64,000 nucleotides of DNA from Salinicola corii (GCF_008298015.1 NZ_VTPX01000006.1:1-64000); one strand, 5' to 3'. Shown: positions 44,731 through 53,878, numbered from the stretch's first letter. Notes: a model not told the origin generated them from the sequence alone. Numbers and translations are program-made.

Positions 44731-44760
44731 ATTATACGGGCGATGGAGCGATACAGCCAA
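44731..44760 (-). promoter_or_regulatory. Sigma-70 type promoter of miaB
   Basis: On the minus strand TTGGCT (44760-44755) is followed after 18 bases by a perfect TATAAT (44736-44731). This puts the transcription start about 90 bases before the miaB ATG at 44632. Confidence 0.6.
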
Positions 44761-44877
44761 CCCGTGTCGCTCGCATGGCGTGGCGGCTGTGGTACCCTTG
44801 CGCCTATTTGCGACGCCATGGTTCCGGGATCGAGTGCCCGTGAGCCTGGCAGATGTTATCGAGAGAGCCGTTAGTCT

Positions 44878-45207
44878 ATGCCCAGTAAGCCGATCTATCG
44901 GGTAGTGTTTCACAATCAGGGTGAGGTGTGGGAACTCTACGCCAGGGAGATCTTCCAAAGCGATCTGTGGGGCTTCATCGAGATCGAGTCCTTCGTGTTC
45001 GAGGACCAGACCAAAGTGGTCGTCGACCCCGGCGCCGAGAAACTGCGCCGGACCTTCGATGGCGTCAATCGCAGCTATATCCCCTACAGTGCGATCGTGC
45101 GTATCGACGAGGTGGAGCGAGGCGGCGCGGCCAAGGCGGTCAAGGCCGAAGGCAACGTCACCGAGTTCCCGCGGCCCATGGCCTGGCCGCCCAGGGATGA
45201 CGGCTGA
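44878..45207 (+). CDS. DUF1820 family protein
   Basis: 109-residue cytosolic protein. The sequence YRVVFHNQGEVWELYAREIFQSDLWGFIEIE and the later IPYSAIVRIDEVERGG-type segment match the DUF1820 family, whose structure suggests an Sm-like or beta-barrel fold; no function is known. It is divergent from miaB, an arrangement often kept in related genomes. Confidence 0.85.
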   Translation: MPSKPIYRVVFHNQGEVWELYAREIFQSDLWGFIEIESFVFEDQTKVVVDPGAEKLRRTFDGVNRSYIPYSAIVRIDEVERGGAAKAVKAEGNVTEFPRPMAWPPRDDG

Positions 45208-45312
45208 GACGACAGCTGGAAACGCCACGGGTTGGTCAGTTTTTCACCAGTTTGTCGCGAATGCCTAGGCAGCCGGTGAATGGCGTCACTGTTACGCAAG
45301 TTGTCCAAATGG

Positions 45313-45335
45313 TTATCCACAAAAGGTGTGGATGA
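45313..45335. promoter_or_regulatory. Inverted pair of DnaA-box-like sites
   Basis: TTATCCACA at 45313-45321 is an exact DnaA consensus box. TGTGGATGA at 45327-45335 is the reverse orientation with one mismatch (TCATCCACA). The two share a perfect 7-bp inverted repeat with a 5-base spacer. They lie in the 242-bp gap before the SH3-domain gene. The pair could also act as a small hairpin after the DUF1820 gene. Confidence 0.5.
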
Positions 45336-45449
45336 TTGGTTCATCGCTCTCGCAGGAGGCGAGGCGCGGTCTCATCGTCGCCCGATTCATCGTTGCGTGA
45401 ATACGAGATGCCCAACCGTTATCGATTAGCCACTTAAGATCACGACGAT

Positions 45450-46067
45450 ATGTTGAAAATTCGAAATCTAGTCATGGGATGTGCCTTGAGCGCAGCTCTG
45501 TTCTCCGCTTCCGCCCTGGCGCAGGATGGCCACTGGGTCAGCGACTCCCTGACCACGTTCGTGCGCAGCGGGCCGACCGACGGCTATCGCATCGTGGGAA
45601 CGCTCACCAGTGGCGATCCGGTCACGGTGCTGCAGACCCAGGGCGACTACACCCAGGTCCGTGGCCCGGATGGCGACGAAGTGTGGGTGCAGTCCCAGTT
45701 CATCCAGGACCAGCCCAGCGCCCAGCAGCAGCTGCCGGCGCTGCAGAAGAAGGTCGACCAGCTGACCACGCGCCTCGATGGCATCGACGACGAGTGGAAC
45801 CAGCGGGTTGCCGACATGCGCAACGAACTGAAGGACCGCCAGGCTCAGGTCGATGAGCTCCAGGCCACCAACAATCAGCTCAACCAGGCCTACTCCCAGT
45901 CCGAAAGCAAGATGCGCGAGATGCAGGCGCGTCTGGACACCCAGGAGGAGGACCTGCTGATGCGCTACTTCATGTATGGCGGCGGTGTCGCTGGGGCGGG
46001 CCTGATTCTGGGGCTGATCGTTCCGCACCTGCCTCGCCGCCGTCGCAAGCGCGACCGCTGGTTCTGA
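45450..46067 (+). CDS. SH3 domain protein with coiled coil and C-terminal membrane anchor (TIGR04211/YgiM-like)
   Basis: 205 residues in the order signal peptide (to SALAQ, about residue 25), bacterial SH3 domain (SDSLTTFVRSGPTDGYRIVGTLTSGDPV onwards), a coiled coil of about 90 residues (LPALQKKVDQLTTRLDGIDD), a transmembrane helix (YGGGVAGAGLILGLIVPHL) and a basic tail RRRRKRD. This layout matches the TIGR04211 family, related to enteric YgiM. It is probably anchored in the inner membrane with the SH3 domain in the periplasm. Function unknown. Confidence 0.85.
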   Translation: MLKIRNLVMGCALSAALFSASALAQDGHWVSDSLTTFVRSGPTDGYRIVGTLTSGDPVTVLQTQGDYTQVRGPDGDEVWVQSQFIQDQPSAQQQLPALQKKVDQLTTRLDGIDDEWNQRVADMRNELKDRQAQVDELQATNNQLNQAYSQSESKMREMQARLDTQEEDLLMRYFMYGGGVAGAGLILGLIVPHLPRRRRKRDRWF

Positions 46068-46086
46068 GCCTGCGGATGCAGCGGGC

Positions 46087-46803
46087 ATGAGCGGGACGGA
46101 CTGGTTGCAGCGCTGGCGGCAGGGGCGCATCGGGTTTCACCGCGAGTTGCCGCATCCGGCACTGGAGACTTTCTGGCACCGGCTCGAGTTGGGTGCCGGC
46201 GCCAAGGTTCTGGTGCCTCTCTGCGGCAAGAGCCGCGACATGCGCTGGCTGGTCGAGCGCGGCAACCCGGTGCTGGGAATCGAGCTGTCGCCACTGGCCA
46301 TCGAACAGTTCATCTCGGAGGAGCAGCTTGTCGCGGAGAAGAGGCGGGCGGCGCTGCGTTATCGCCAGTCCGGCTTCGAGTGCACCCGCCTGGGGCGTGT
46401 CGAGCTGTGGTGTGGCGATTTCTTTCACTTCCAGGTGGAGCAGGCTGCCGAACTGGCGGGCTTCTACGACCGTGCCGCACTGATCGCGCTGCCGCCCGCC
46501 ACGCGTCAACGCTACGCCCACCATCTGGCTCAGCTGTTGCTGCCCGGCACGCGCGGCCTGCTGATTACCCTGACCCACGACGACCCCGACCTGGGCCCGC
46601 CGTTCAGCGTGACCCACGCCGAGGTCGAGGCGCTGATGGCGCCGAATTTCGAGCTGGTGCTGTGCGACGTCACCGCGGCCGCCGATGGCATGGTCGAGAG
46701 CGTCTGGCAACTGACCCGGCGCGGTCCCGCCCGCCAGGCGAGGCCTGGCCCCGTCCAGAGAGGGACACCGGCAAACGACGAACCGCCTGTCACGTCACCG
46801 TGA
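46087..46803 (+). CDS. tpm: Thiopurine S-methyltransferase
   Basis: SAM-dependent methyltransferase of the TPMT family; bacterial members detoxify tellurite and selenite as well as thiopurines. 238 residues with the family start WLQRWRQGRIGFHRE, the SAM loop VLVPLCGKSRDMRWLVERG, and the acidic LWCGDFFHF and DRAALIALPPATR motifs. It starts 19 bp after the SH3 gene and is probably cotranscribed. Its last ten codons and stop lie inside a terminator hairpin, so the C-terminal tail may be a recent extension. Confidence 0.92.
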   Translation: MSGTDWLQRWRQGRIGFHRELPHPALETFWHRLELGAGAKVLVPLCGKSRDMRWLVERGNPVLGIELSPLAIEQFISEEQLVAEKRRAALRYRQSGFECTRLGRVELWCGDFFHFQVEQAAELAGFYDRAALIALPPATRQRYAHHLAQLLLPGTRGLLITLTHDDPDLGPPFSVTHAEVEALMAPNFELVLCDVTAAADGMVESVWQLTRRGPARQARPGPVQRGTPANDEPPVTSP

Positions 46804-46819
46804 CAGGCGGTTCGTCGTT
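46774..46819 (+). terminator. Perfect 20-bp hairpin containing the tpm stop codon
   Basis: Arms 46774-46793 and 46800-46819 are perfect reverse complements around a 6-base loop. The tpm TGA (46801-46803) lies inside the second arm. Short T pairs follow the stem on the plus strand only weakly, and the minus strand serves the convergent yajG-type gene, so it may end both transcripts. Confidence 0.75.
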
Positions 46820-46856
46820 GCGGCATGCCGATGATGGCACGCGCGCTCCCCGGCGG

Positions 46857-47450
46857 TCAGCGGGCCAGCAGGTTGGCCAGCTGCTGGTCGCGGAACGTCC
46901 GGTCGAGGGCATTGCTCAACAGTTCACTCACCATGCGGTTGTTGGTATCCCAGTCCGGCTTGAGTGCGTAGCTCTGTGAGCGTTTGGCGGTGTAGCGGCC
47001 GGTATAGGTGTTGCCGCCGTTGTCGACTTCCGCCTGGATGACCGCCTGCAGCTGCGAGGCGCCCAGTAGCGGCTGCTCGGCCGTGCCGCGCGCGTAGTTC
47101 AGCTCCGACAGGGTCAGGGTCAGGGCGGGGCCGCCATCGTTCTGGCTGGTCGGATTGAAGCCCATGCTCCGCAGGGCGTTCTCCGCCTGAGCGCGAATCT
47201 TGGGAATCACGTCGTGGGCTTCGACGGTAATCGTCGATGTCGCCGAGGCCGTTCCCGAACGGGTGCCGATGACGCTGCTGTCCCGTCCATCGACCACTTC
47301 GAGGGCGACCGACTGCCCGTTGCCGGTGTGCGGGAAGTCGCCGCTCACCTTGGGACTCACGGACAGGATCTGTGGACTCTGCGCACACGCCGTCAGCAGG
47401 CCGAGCAGCAGCATTGTGGCCGTGCACTTGAGTGCAAACCATTGACGCAT
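46857..47450 (-). CDS. yajG: YajG family lipoprotein
   Basis: 197-residue lipoprotein: signal peptide MRQWFALKCTATMLLLGLLTAC with lipobox LTAC and acylated Cys22, then the YajG core (GNGQSVALEVVDGRDSSVIGTRSG, GPALTLTLSELNYA). Residue +2 is Ala, which favours outer-membrane sorting. Family function is unknown. It is convergent with tpm, and its promoter region carries a striking inverted repeat. Confidence 0.85.
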   Translation of the reverse strand: MRQWFALKCTATMLLLGLLTACAQSPQILSVSPKVSGDFPHTGNGQSVALEVVDGRDSSVIGTRSGTASATSTITVEAHDVIPKIRAQAENALRSMGFNPTSQNDGGPALTLTLSELNYARGTAEQPLLGASQLQAVIQAEVDNGGNTYTGRYTAKRSQSYALKPDWDTNNRMVSELLSNALDRTFRDQQLANLLAR

Positions 47451-47475
47451 AACAGTGAACCTCTCGAATCATGGG

Positions 47476-47512
47476 AACGGACAAGGCTCATTATAGACAC
47501 CGCTTGTCCGTT
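47476..47512 (-). promoter_or_regulatory. Candidate yajG -10 box inside a 10-bp inverted repeat
   Basis: A perfect TATAAT on the minus strand (47495-47490) lies inside the 17-base spacer of a perfect 10-bp inverted repeat (AACGGACAAG at 47476-47485, CTTGTCCGTT at 47503-47512). The -35 region is weak. The layout fits an operator over the promoter; a long-loop hairpin ending the cysA transcript is the alternative. Confidence 0.45.
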
Positions 47513-47560
47513 TCCGGAACGTCAATGGGCGCATCGCCCAGCTCGCCGGCGCGGTCCGGT

Positions 47561-48646
47561 TCAGGAGGTCGCCAGCGGTGCCAGTGTCTGCGGTCGTGGC
47601 GTGTCGAAGCGATGCAGGCGGCTGGGCTTTGCGAAAAGGCGCCTGCCTCGTTTCAAGTCCAGACGCTCGAACTCGGCGTGACCGATGGTGGCCAGCCAAG
47701 GTTCGCCGAGCCAGTCAGCCTCCAGCTCGAGACGGACTTCCGCGCCGACCGGGACCACGGCCGTGACGCTGACCGGAAGATGCGCGCGGGTATCGGGCTG
47801 TTCTTCCAGCCGGGTCTCGTGAGGTCGCAGCAACAGCTCCTGGCGGCCATTCTCGACGCCGGGTACCGCAACGCGTGCGTCGCCGCAGGTCAGGACTTCG
47901 TCTTCGACATCGCCCTCGAGCCGGTTGACGTCTCCCAGGAACTCGAACACGAACTGGTTGGCGGGTTGGCGATAGAGGGTGTCCGGCGTGGCGATCTGCT
48001 CGACCCGGCCGTTGCTCATCACCACCACCCGATCCGACAGCTCCAGCGCCTCTTCCTGATCGTGGGTCACGAACAGGCTGGTGAAGTGGAGTTCTTCATG
48101 GAGATGACGCAGCCACCGGCGTAGCTCCTGGCGGACCTTGGCGTCCAGTGCGCCGAACGGCTCGTCGAGCAGCAGCACGTCGGGCTTCAGGGCCAGGGCG
48201 CGGGCCAGCGAGACGCGCTGTTGCTGGCCGCCGGAGAGCTGAGCCGGGAAGCGCTGGGCGAAATCCTGCAGCCGGACCATCTCCAGCAGTTGCATGACCC
48301 GCGAACGGATCTCGCCGCTGGACGGCCGCGTGGCCCTCGGCATGGCGGTGAGACCGAAGGCGACGTTGTCGAATACGCTCATGTGGCGAAACAGCGCGTA
48401 GTGCTGGAACACGAAGCCGATGCGCCGGTCGCGCACGTGCACCCGGGTCACGTCGCGGTCGCCGAAGTGGATCGAGCCGCCGTCGGCCTGTTCGAGGCCC
48501 GCGACGATGCGCAGCAGCGTGGTCTTGCCGGAACCGGAAGGGCCGAGTAGCCCGATCAACTCGCCATCGTGGATATCGAGATCGATGGGCTCCAGGGCGC
48601 GGGTGCGCCCATAGCGCTTGTCGATCTGCGAGATGCGAATACTCAT
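47561..48646 (-). CDS. cysA: Sulfate/thiosulfate ABC transporter ATPase CysA
   Basis: ATPase of the sulfate importer. 361 residues from the ATG at 48646, whose ATGA overlaps the cysW stop. Walker A GPSGSGKTTLL, Q-loop, signature LSGGQQQRVSLARAL and DEPFGALDAKVR are all intact, followed by the CysA-type TOBE region. The open frame upstream of 48646 lies inside cysW and is not used. It is the last gene of cysP-cysT-cysW-cysA. Confidence 0.94.
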   Translation of the reverse strand: MSIRISQIDKRYGRTRALEPIDLDIHDGELIGLLGPSGSGKTTLLRIVAGLEQADGGSIHFGDRDVTRVHVRDRRIGFVFQHYALFRHMSVFDNVAFGLTAMPRATRPSSGEIRSRVMQLLEMVRLQDFAQRFPAQLSGGQQQRVSLARALALKPDVLLLDEPFGALDAKVRQELRRWLRHLHEELHFTSLFVTHDQEEALELSDRVVVMSNGRVEQIATPDTLYRQPANQFVFEFLGDVNRLEGDVEDEVLTCGDARVAVPGVENGRQELLLRPHETRLEEQPDTRAHLPVSVTAVVPVGAEVRLELEADWLGEPWLATIGHAEFERLDLKRGRRLFAKPSRLHRFDTPRPQTLAPLATS

Positions 48647-49470
48647 GTCGCGGTCTCCCGGCGCGTGGCGCGCCATTCGAGTGCGGCCTTGGCGGCCAAC
48701 GTCAGCAGTGCCAGCAATGCCAGCAGCGAGGCACTGGTGAAGGCACCGACGGTGTTGTAGTCCTGGTAGAGCTGTTCGACCTGTAACGGCAGGGTGTTGG
48801 TCTGGCCACGAATCGCCCCGGCGACCACCGATACCGCGCCGAATTCGCCGACGGCACGGGCATTGGTCAGGATCACGCCGTAGAGCAGGGCGTGGCGGAT
48901 GTTCGGCAGCGTGACGCGACGGAAGATCGTCCAGCCGGAAGCGCCGAGGGTGACGGCGGCTTCTTCCTCGCGCGAGCCCTGCGCCTGCATCAGCGGAATC
49001 AGTTCGCGCGCGACGAACGGACAGGTCACGAACAGCGTCACCAGCACGATGCCGGGCCAGGCGAACATGATCTGAATATCGTGGGCGTCGAGCCAGCCGC
49101 CGAGCCAGCCATTGCGGCCGTAGAGCAGCAGGTAGACGAGGCCCGCGACCACCGGCGAGACCGCGAACGGAATATCGATCAGCGTCTGCAGCAGGCGCCG
49201 GCCGGGAAAGTCGAAACGCGTCACCAGCCAGGCCAGGAACACCCCGAAGATCAGGTTGACCGGCACCGTGATCGCCGCCACCAGCAGGGTCAGGCCGATG
49301 GCGGAGAGGGTGTAGGCATTGCTGAGGTTTTGCCAATAGACGTCGATGCCGCTCATCAGTGCCTGGGCGAAGATCGCCACCAGTGGCAGCAGCAGGAACA
49401 GCGTCGTCAGTGCCAGCGCCGTGCCGATCAGCAGGCGGCGGACACGCGGTGCGTCACCGATGCGAACCAT
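48643..49470 (-). CDS. cysW: Sulfate ABC transporter permease CysW
   Basis: Second permease of the sulfate importer. 275 residues with six membrane helices and the EAA loop in EEEAAVTLGASGWTIFRRVTLP. The ATG at 49470 shares its A with the cysT stop (TGATG), and the stop overlaps cysA by four bases, so translation of the operon is tightly coupled. The sequence SPVVAGLVYLLLYGRNGWLG is CysW-like. Confidence 0.94.
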   Translation of the reverse strand: MVRIGDAPRVRRLLIGTALALTTLFLLLPLVAIFAQALMSGIDVYWQNLSNAYTLSAIGLTLLVAAITVPVNLIFGVFLAWLVTRFDFPGRRLLQTLIDIPFAVSPVVAGLVYLLLYGRNGWLGGWLDAHDIQIMFAWPGIVLVTLFVTCPFVARELIPLMQAQGSREEEAAVTLGASGWTIFRRVTLPNIRHALLYGVILTNARAVGEFGAVSVVAGAIRGQTNTLPLQVEQLYQDYNTVGAFTSASLLALLALLTLAAKAALEWRATRRETAT

Positions 49471-50324
49471 CAGCCGCGTCCTCCATGCAACCGCTTGATG
49501 AAGCGGCCCTGCCACAGGTTGATCGCCAGCAGCAGCGCCAGCGAGGTCGCGAGAACGATCGACGCCACGGCCGAGGCCCCGGCGTAGTCGTACTCCTGCA
49601 GCTTGACGAAGACCATCAGCGACGTGATCTCGGTCTCGTAAGGCTTGCCGCCGGCAATGAAGATCACCGCGCCGAATTCGCCCAGTGAACGTACGAAGGC
49701 GAGCCCGGTGCCGGTAACCAGCGCCGGCCACAGATAGGGCAGGATAACGCGCCGAAAGGCGTGGCCGTCGCTGGCGCCGAGCGTCATCGCGGCCTCGTCC
49801 ACCTCGGCGGGCAGGTCCTCCAGTACCGGCTGCACGGTGCGCACCACGAAGGGGATGCTGGTAAAGGCCATCGCCAGGGCGATGCCGATCCAGGTGTAGG
49901 AGACCGAGATTCCCAACGGTTCCAGCAACCGTCCGATCCAGCCGTTACTGGAGTAGAGGGTTGCCAGGGTGATGCCGGCAACAGCGGTGGGCAGCGCAAA
50001 GGGCAGGTCCATCAGCGCGTCGACCAGGCGTTTACCGGGGAATTCGTAGCGCACCAGCACCCATGCCATCAGCAAGCCGAACGCGGCGTTGAACAGCGCC
50101 GCGACCCCGGCGCCGAATAGCGTGACGGCGTAGCTCGCCAGCAGGCGGGGATCGGTGATCAGAAACCAGTACTGCGACCAGCTCAACTGCGACAGCTGCC
50201 CCACCAGACTGGTCAGGGGCAGCAGCAGGACCAGCGAGACGAAGGTCAGCGAGATGCCGAGGGAGAGGCCGAAGCCTGGCAGCACTCGGCGTTCGCGGCT
50301 CCGCGAGAGGGCCTGGGCGATCAT
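49470..50324 (-). CDS. cysT: Sulfate ABC transporter permease CysT (CysU)
   Basis: First permease of the sulfate importer. 284 residues with six membrane helices, starting [21 protein letters not shown]. The EAA loop is [43 protein letters not shown] is typical of CysT. It overlaps the binding-protein gene by four bases upstream and cysW by one base downstream. Confidence 0.94.
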   Translation of the reverse strand: MIAQALSRSRERRVLPGFGLSLGISLTFVSLVLLLPLTSLVGQLSQLSWSQYWFLITDPRLLASYAVTLFGAGVAALFNAAFGLLMAWVLVRYEFPGKRLVDALMDLPFALPTAVAGITLATLYSSNGWIGRLLEPLGISVSYTWIGIALAMAFTSIPFVVRTVQPVLEDLPAEVDEAAMTLGASDGHAFRRVILPYLWPALVTGTGLAFVRSLGEFGAVIFIAGGKPYETEITSLMVFVKLQEYDYAGASAVASIVLATSLALLLAINLWQGRFIKRLHGGRG

Positions 50325-51349
50325 CGGCGCTGTAGTTGATCCAGTTCACCGCCGCTGGCGAAGTGCGTCTTCATCGCTTCCGGCCAGCTGCCGAAGACGT
50401 CTTCGACGCGCAGCAGTTCGGTTTCCGGGAACTGGTCGCTGAACTCGGCGGCGACCTTCTCGTCGTTGACGCGATAGTTGAAGCCCGCCAGCAGGCGTTG
50501 CGCTTCCTCGGTGTAGAGATAGTCGAGATAGCCCTTGGCCAGGTCTTCATTGCCGTTGCGCTGGGCGTACTCGTCGACCACCGCCACCGGGAACTCGGCC
50601 AGGATGCTGACCGGCGGCACCACCACCTCGTAGTCGTCCTTGCCGTACTCGTTGCGGATGTTGTTGACCTCGGATTCGAAGGTGATCAGGACGTCGCCGA
50701 TCCCGCGCTCGACGAAGGTCGTCGTCGCGCCGCGGCCGCCGGTGTCGAACACTTCGACGTTGCCGAGGAACGTCTTCATGTAGTCCTCGATCTTCGTCTC
50801 GTCGCCATCGAAGGCCTGATCGGCGTAACCCCAGGCCGCCAGATAGGTGTAGCGTCCGTTGCCCGAGGTCTTGGGGTTGGGGAACACCAGCGAGACGTCA
50901 TCGCGGGCCAGATCGTCCCAGTTCTCGATCTGCTTGGGGTTGCCCTTGCGCACCAGGAACGCGGTGGTGGAGTAGTAGGGCGAAGCGTTGTTCGGGTATC
51001 GATCCTGCCAATCCTCGGCGACCAGCCCGGCGTCGGCGAGCACGTTGACATCGGTGACCTGGTTGAACGTCACCACGTCGGCGCGCAGTCCCTGCATGAT
51101 CGAGCGCGCCTGGGTCGAGGAGCCGCCATGGGACTGCTTCACGCTGACGCTCTCGTCGTGCTGCGCCTGCCACCAGTCGATGAACTTCGGATTGACCGCG
51201 GCGAACAGTTCGCGGGCGATGTCATAGGAGGAGTTGAGCAGCTCCCGCGGTTCGTCCTGGGCCTGCGCAGGCGACAGGGCGCCTAGAGCGAGGGTCAGTC
51301 CGAAGGCGGAGGCGGCGAATAGCGAGCGAGGTCTGGAAAGCCCGAGCAT
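50321..51349 (-). CDS. Periplasmic sulfate/thiosulfate-binding protein
   Basis: Solute-binding protein of the sulfate importer (Sbp or CysP). 342 residues with a cleavable signal peptide ([21 protein letters not shown]). The mature part has the family landmarks [41 protein letters not shown] and [20 protein letters not shown]. Whether sulfate or thiosulfate is preferred cannot be read from the sequence, so no symbol is given. AGGGAA precedes the ATG. Confidence 0.93.
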   Translation of the reverse strand: MLGLSRPRSLFAASAFGLTLALGALSPAQAQDEPRELLNSSYDIARELFAAVNPKFIDWWQAQHDESVSVKQSHGGSSTQARSIMQGLRADVVTFNQVTDVNVLADAGLVAEDWQDRYPNNASPYYSTTAFLVRKGNPKQIENWDDLARDDVSLVFPNPKTSGNGRYTYLAAWGYADQAFDGDETKIEDYMKTFLGNVEVFDTGGRGATTTFVERGIGDVLITFESEVNNIRNEYGKDDYEVVVPPVSILAEFPVAVVDEYAQRNGNEDLAKGYLDYLYTEEAQRLLAGFNYRVNDEKVAAEFSDQFPETELLRVEDVFGSWPEAMKTHFASGGELDQLQRR

Positions 51350-51369
51350 GAGTCTGTTCCCTACGGATT

Positions 51370-51445
51370 ATTAGCGATGCCGGCAAGGCTAGATAAATCC
51401 TAATGGAATGACAATTCGTTTACTTAGAACAAATTTATATAACCT
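51370..51445 (-). promoter_or_regulatory. AT-rich leader of the sulfate operon, possible CysB site
   Basis: The 76 bases upstream of the binding-protein gene are much richer in A/T than their surroundings and contain an imperfect dyad (ATTCC-ATTA-GGATT on the minus strand) near 51401. Sulfate-uptake promoters are activated by the LysR-type regulator CysB, which binds AT-rich, poorly conserved sites. The assignment is by position and composition only. Confidence 0.35.
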
Positions 51446-51496
51446 TGCGCGGTAACTCTATAAGCTCCCACGACCGCAAGTCGGACGATTCGCTGG

Positions 51497-52666
51497 TCAC
51501 CGTGGTCGTCCCTGGCCCGATGGCTTCGCCAGACGCTTCAGGCCGACCAGACCCAGCAGCGGGCCGGGTAGCAGCCACCACGCAATCGTCGCTTCCAGCG
51601 CGGAAAGCCACGGCACCAGCAGGCCGATCGAGACGGCGGAGATGGCGAAGCCGATGGCATTCTGGAGCGTCAATGCGCTACCGACCAGGGCGGCGGGGCA
51701 GGCATTGGCGGAGAGGGCGGAAAACTGTGGGGAGTCGATCACCGCGAGCAGGCTCCACGCCGCCAGGTATGCCACCAGCGCGACGAAACCGAGATGGGGC
51801 GCGAGCCAGGGGTATAGCGCGCAGCCCACCGCCGAGCCGGCCAGCCCCAGGGTCGCGACCCGACGGCTCCCGAGGCGCTGGCTCAACCAGCCGCCGAGCC
51901 AGCAACCGGGGGCGCCGACGGCGATCAGGGCGAACACCAACAGCGACAGCGCCCGTGGGGAGAGTTCGGGATTCGCCGTCACCAGCAGCAGCGGAATCAG
52001 CGTCCAGAGCGTGTATAGCTCCCACATGTGCCCGAAGTAGGCGCTGGCGGCGCGGCGAAAATCGGCGATGTCGAAGGCGGCCAGTCCGGCCAGGCGTGAT
52101 CTTGGGGGTGGGGAATTGGGTCCGTGGGGAGGCGCGTCGCCCAAGCGCCAGACGATGGCCGCCGCCAGCAGCGCGAGCAGGGAGGCAAACCACAGCGTCG
52201 TCTGCCAGTTGCCTCCCCAGTCGATCCCGGCCAGCAGATGGGGCATCGCGGTGCCCAGCACCAGCATGCCGACCAGCCACGCCAGCCCGAGCCCGGCTCG
52301 TCCTGGTGCCCAACCCACCATCAGTTTCATCCCGATGGGGTAGATGCCAGCCAGCGACAGCCCTGTCATCACGCGCAACCCCACGGCTGGCCATAGCCCG
52401 CCCGCGAAGGGCAACAGCGCGTTGGAGAGCGCGCCGATCAGGCACGACAGCGCGAACAGGCGGCTGGCGGGGGCGCGATCGGCGAGTCCGCTCAGGCCGA
52501 TTCCGAGCGTACCGGCCAGAAAGCCGATCTGAACCGCTCCGGTCAGCCAGCCCAGGTCGGCCGGCGCGAGATCCCATGTGGTCTGGAGGTCGCCGATCAC
52601 GGCGTTGGGCGTGAACCACAGCGCGGTACCGAACCACTCGGCAATGGCGATCAGGACGATGGGCAT
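51497..52666 (-). CDS. MFS transporter
   Basis: 389 residues with about eleven to twelve hydrophobic segments and loop motif GLSGLADRAPASRLFAL between helices 2 and 3, a degenerate MFS motif A. The N-terminus EWFGTALWFTPNAVIGDL is shared with a group of uncharacterised MFS proteins. No substrate can be deduced. It lies 21 bp downstream of the SH3-type gene's stop on the same strand and upstream of the sulfate operon leader. Confidence 0.8.
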   Translation of the reverse strand: MPIVLIAIAEWFGTALWFTPNAVIGDLQTTWDLAPADLGWLTGAVQIGFLAGTLGIGLSGLADRAPASRLFALSCLIGALSNALLPFAGGLWPAVGLRVMTGLSLAGIYPIGMKLMVGWAPGRAGLGLAWLVGMLVLGTAMPHLLAGIDWGGNWQTTLWFASLLALLAAAIVWRLGDAPPHGPNSPPPRSRLAGLAAFDIADFRRAASAYFGHMWELYTLWTLIPLLLVTANPELSPRALSLLVFALIAVGAPGCWLGGWLSQRLGSRRVATLGLAGSAVGCALYPWLAPHLGFVALVAYLAAWSLLAVIDSPQFSALSANACPAALVGSALTLQNAIGFAISAVSIGLLVPWLSALEATIAWWLLPGPLLGLVGLKRLAKPSGQGRPR

Positions 52667-52687
52667 CTGGGACGCCTGCCGAAGCGG

Positions 52688-53878
52688 CTAGTCGCCGCCT
52701 CGAGTATCATTGGCGGCCTGGTCATCTCCGGCACTGTCATCAATCGAGTCGCCATCAACCGCATCTTCGTCAACCGTGTCGTCATTGGCTTTGGCCTTCT
52801 GGCCGTAGACGACGGCCTCGGGAATCACGAATTGGCGCATGCCCGTATCGATCTGGTAGTGATCGCCGATTTTTCTGGCGATGTAATCCGCGCTGCCATT
52901 ACCGCCATTATTGATTGCGGTCACCATGCCGGTCTCGAACAGGATATGCAGCGAGTCTTTCGAATCCTGGCCTGGAGGCATTGGAGGCATGGCGATCCAA
53001 ATGCCCGCATTGCCGGGCCCGTCGCGAATCACGCCGAAAGGGCAGAGCTGTGCGGGTTGGCCCGGTTCCAGTACGCAGTCGACCGTACCCGTGGCATCGA
53101 AGTCGTGGTCGCTGCTGTTCAGGCCTTGAAGTTCGGTTTTGCCTTTCGAGGGGCTCGATGCCGGCGGCTGGCTTCCCTCGACCAGGAATCGCCCGGCGAC
53201 CCAGCCGCGGAGCCCCGAGTCCGCGGCGCGAACGTGGCACCAGCGGTCGGCGTCGCTCAGGCGGCAGCCAAGATTCTCGAGCGTTTCGCCATTGGCCAGC
53301 TGGCCGGCAATGGCGTACTGCTGGCCAGGACCCGACCGCACGTTGAGCCTGGTCGTCGCGTCGTCCAGCTCGACCTGCCAGTATCTCGGCCCGTCCATCT
53401 CATCGGGCCGGTTGGCTTTTGCCGGCGCGGCGCTGCCCCTGTTTGCATCGGCCGTCGGGGCATCGCGCGGTTCGCCGACAGCGATGGTCAGCGTATAGCT
53501 CGCCTGTTCGTCACGCCGTGCGGCCGCGCGGGCCAGAAACACCTGAACGAGATAGTCGCCGGATGCTGGCAGGGCGACATCCGCCACGTTGCCCGCCATC
53601 ATCCCCGCAAACAGGAACTCGCCGCCGTCGGCCGACTTGATATTGAAGTAGACGCTGTCGCGGGAGGCGTTCAGATCCACGGACAGGATCTGACCCTGCT
53701 GCGCGGCGACGCGGTACTCGGCGGTCTGGTCGCCGCTTAGCCGAGCCTCGATCACGCGCTCGGGTTCGCTGGCGGCGAGCGTGATGCGCTCGCCGCCCGT
53801 CAATTGGGCGACGGCGCCGAGTGGCATGCCGGCGATCGCCAGCAGGCAGAGGATGTGCCGAACGGGTGCGGTCAGCAT
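52688..53878 (-). CDS. Secreted SH3 domain protein with pre-peptidase-like domain
   Basis: 396 residues: signal peptide (HILCLLAIAGMPLGAVA), a beta-sandwich like pre-peptidase C-terminal domains (ERVIEARLSGDQTAEYRVAAQQGQ to SYTLTIAVGEP, about residues 35-140), and a bacterial SH3 domain (TTRLNVRSGPGQQYAIAGQLANGE, about 170-240). A C-terminal domain with several cysteines (TVDCVLEPGQPAQLCPFGVIRDG) and a very acidic tail follow. The ATG at 53878 gives a proper signal peptide; the frame upstream is not used. It is 68 bp downstream of ggt. The function is unknown; envelope stress or wall binding is plausible. Confidence 0.75.
   Translation of the reverse strand: MLTAPVRHILCLLAIAGMPLGAVAQLTGGERITLAASEPERVIEARLSGDQTAEYRVAAQQGQILSVDLNASRDSVYFNIKSADGGEFLFAGMMAGNVADVALPASGDYLVQVFLARAAARRDEQASYTLTIAVGEPRDAPTADANRGSAAPAKANRPDEMDGPRYWQVELDDATTRLNVRSGPGQQYAIAGQLANGETLENLGCRLSDADRWCHVRAADSGLRGWVAGRFLVEGSQPPASSPSKGKTELQGLNSSDHDFDATGTVDCVLEPGQPAQLCPFGVIRDGPGNAGIWIAMPPMPPGQDSKDSLHILFETGMVTAINNGGNGSADYIARKIGDHYQIDTGMRQFVIPEAVVYGQKAKANDDTVDEDAVDGDSIDDSAGDDQAANDTRGGD

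Noticed and set aside
43110-44905. Long frames overlapping miaB on both strands (up to 576 codons)
   Set aside because: They shadow miaB, whose Fe-S and radical-SAM motifs leave no doubt about the coding frame.
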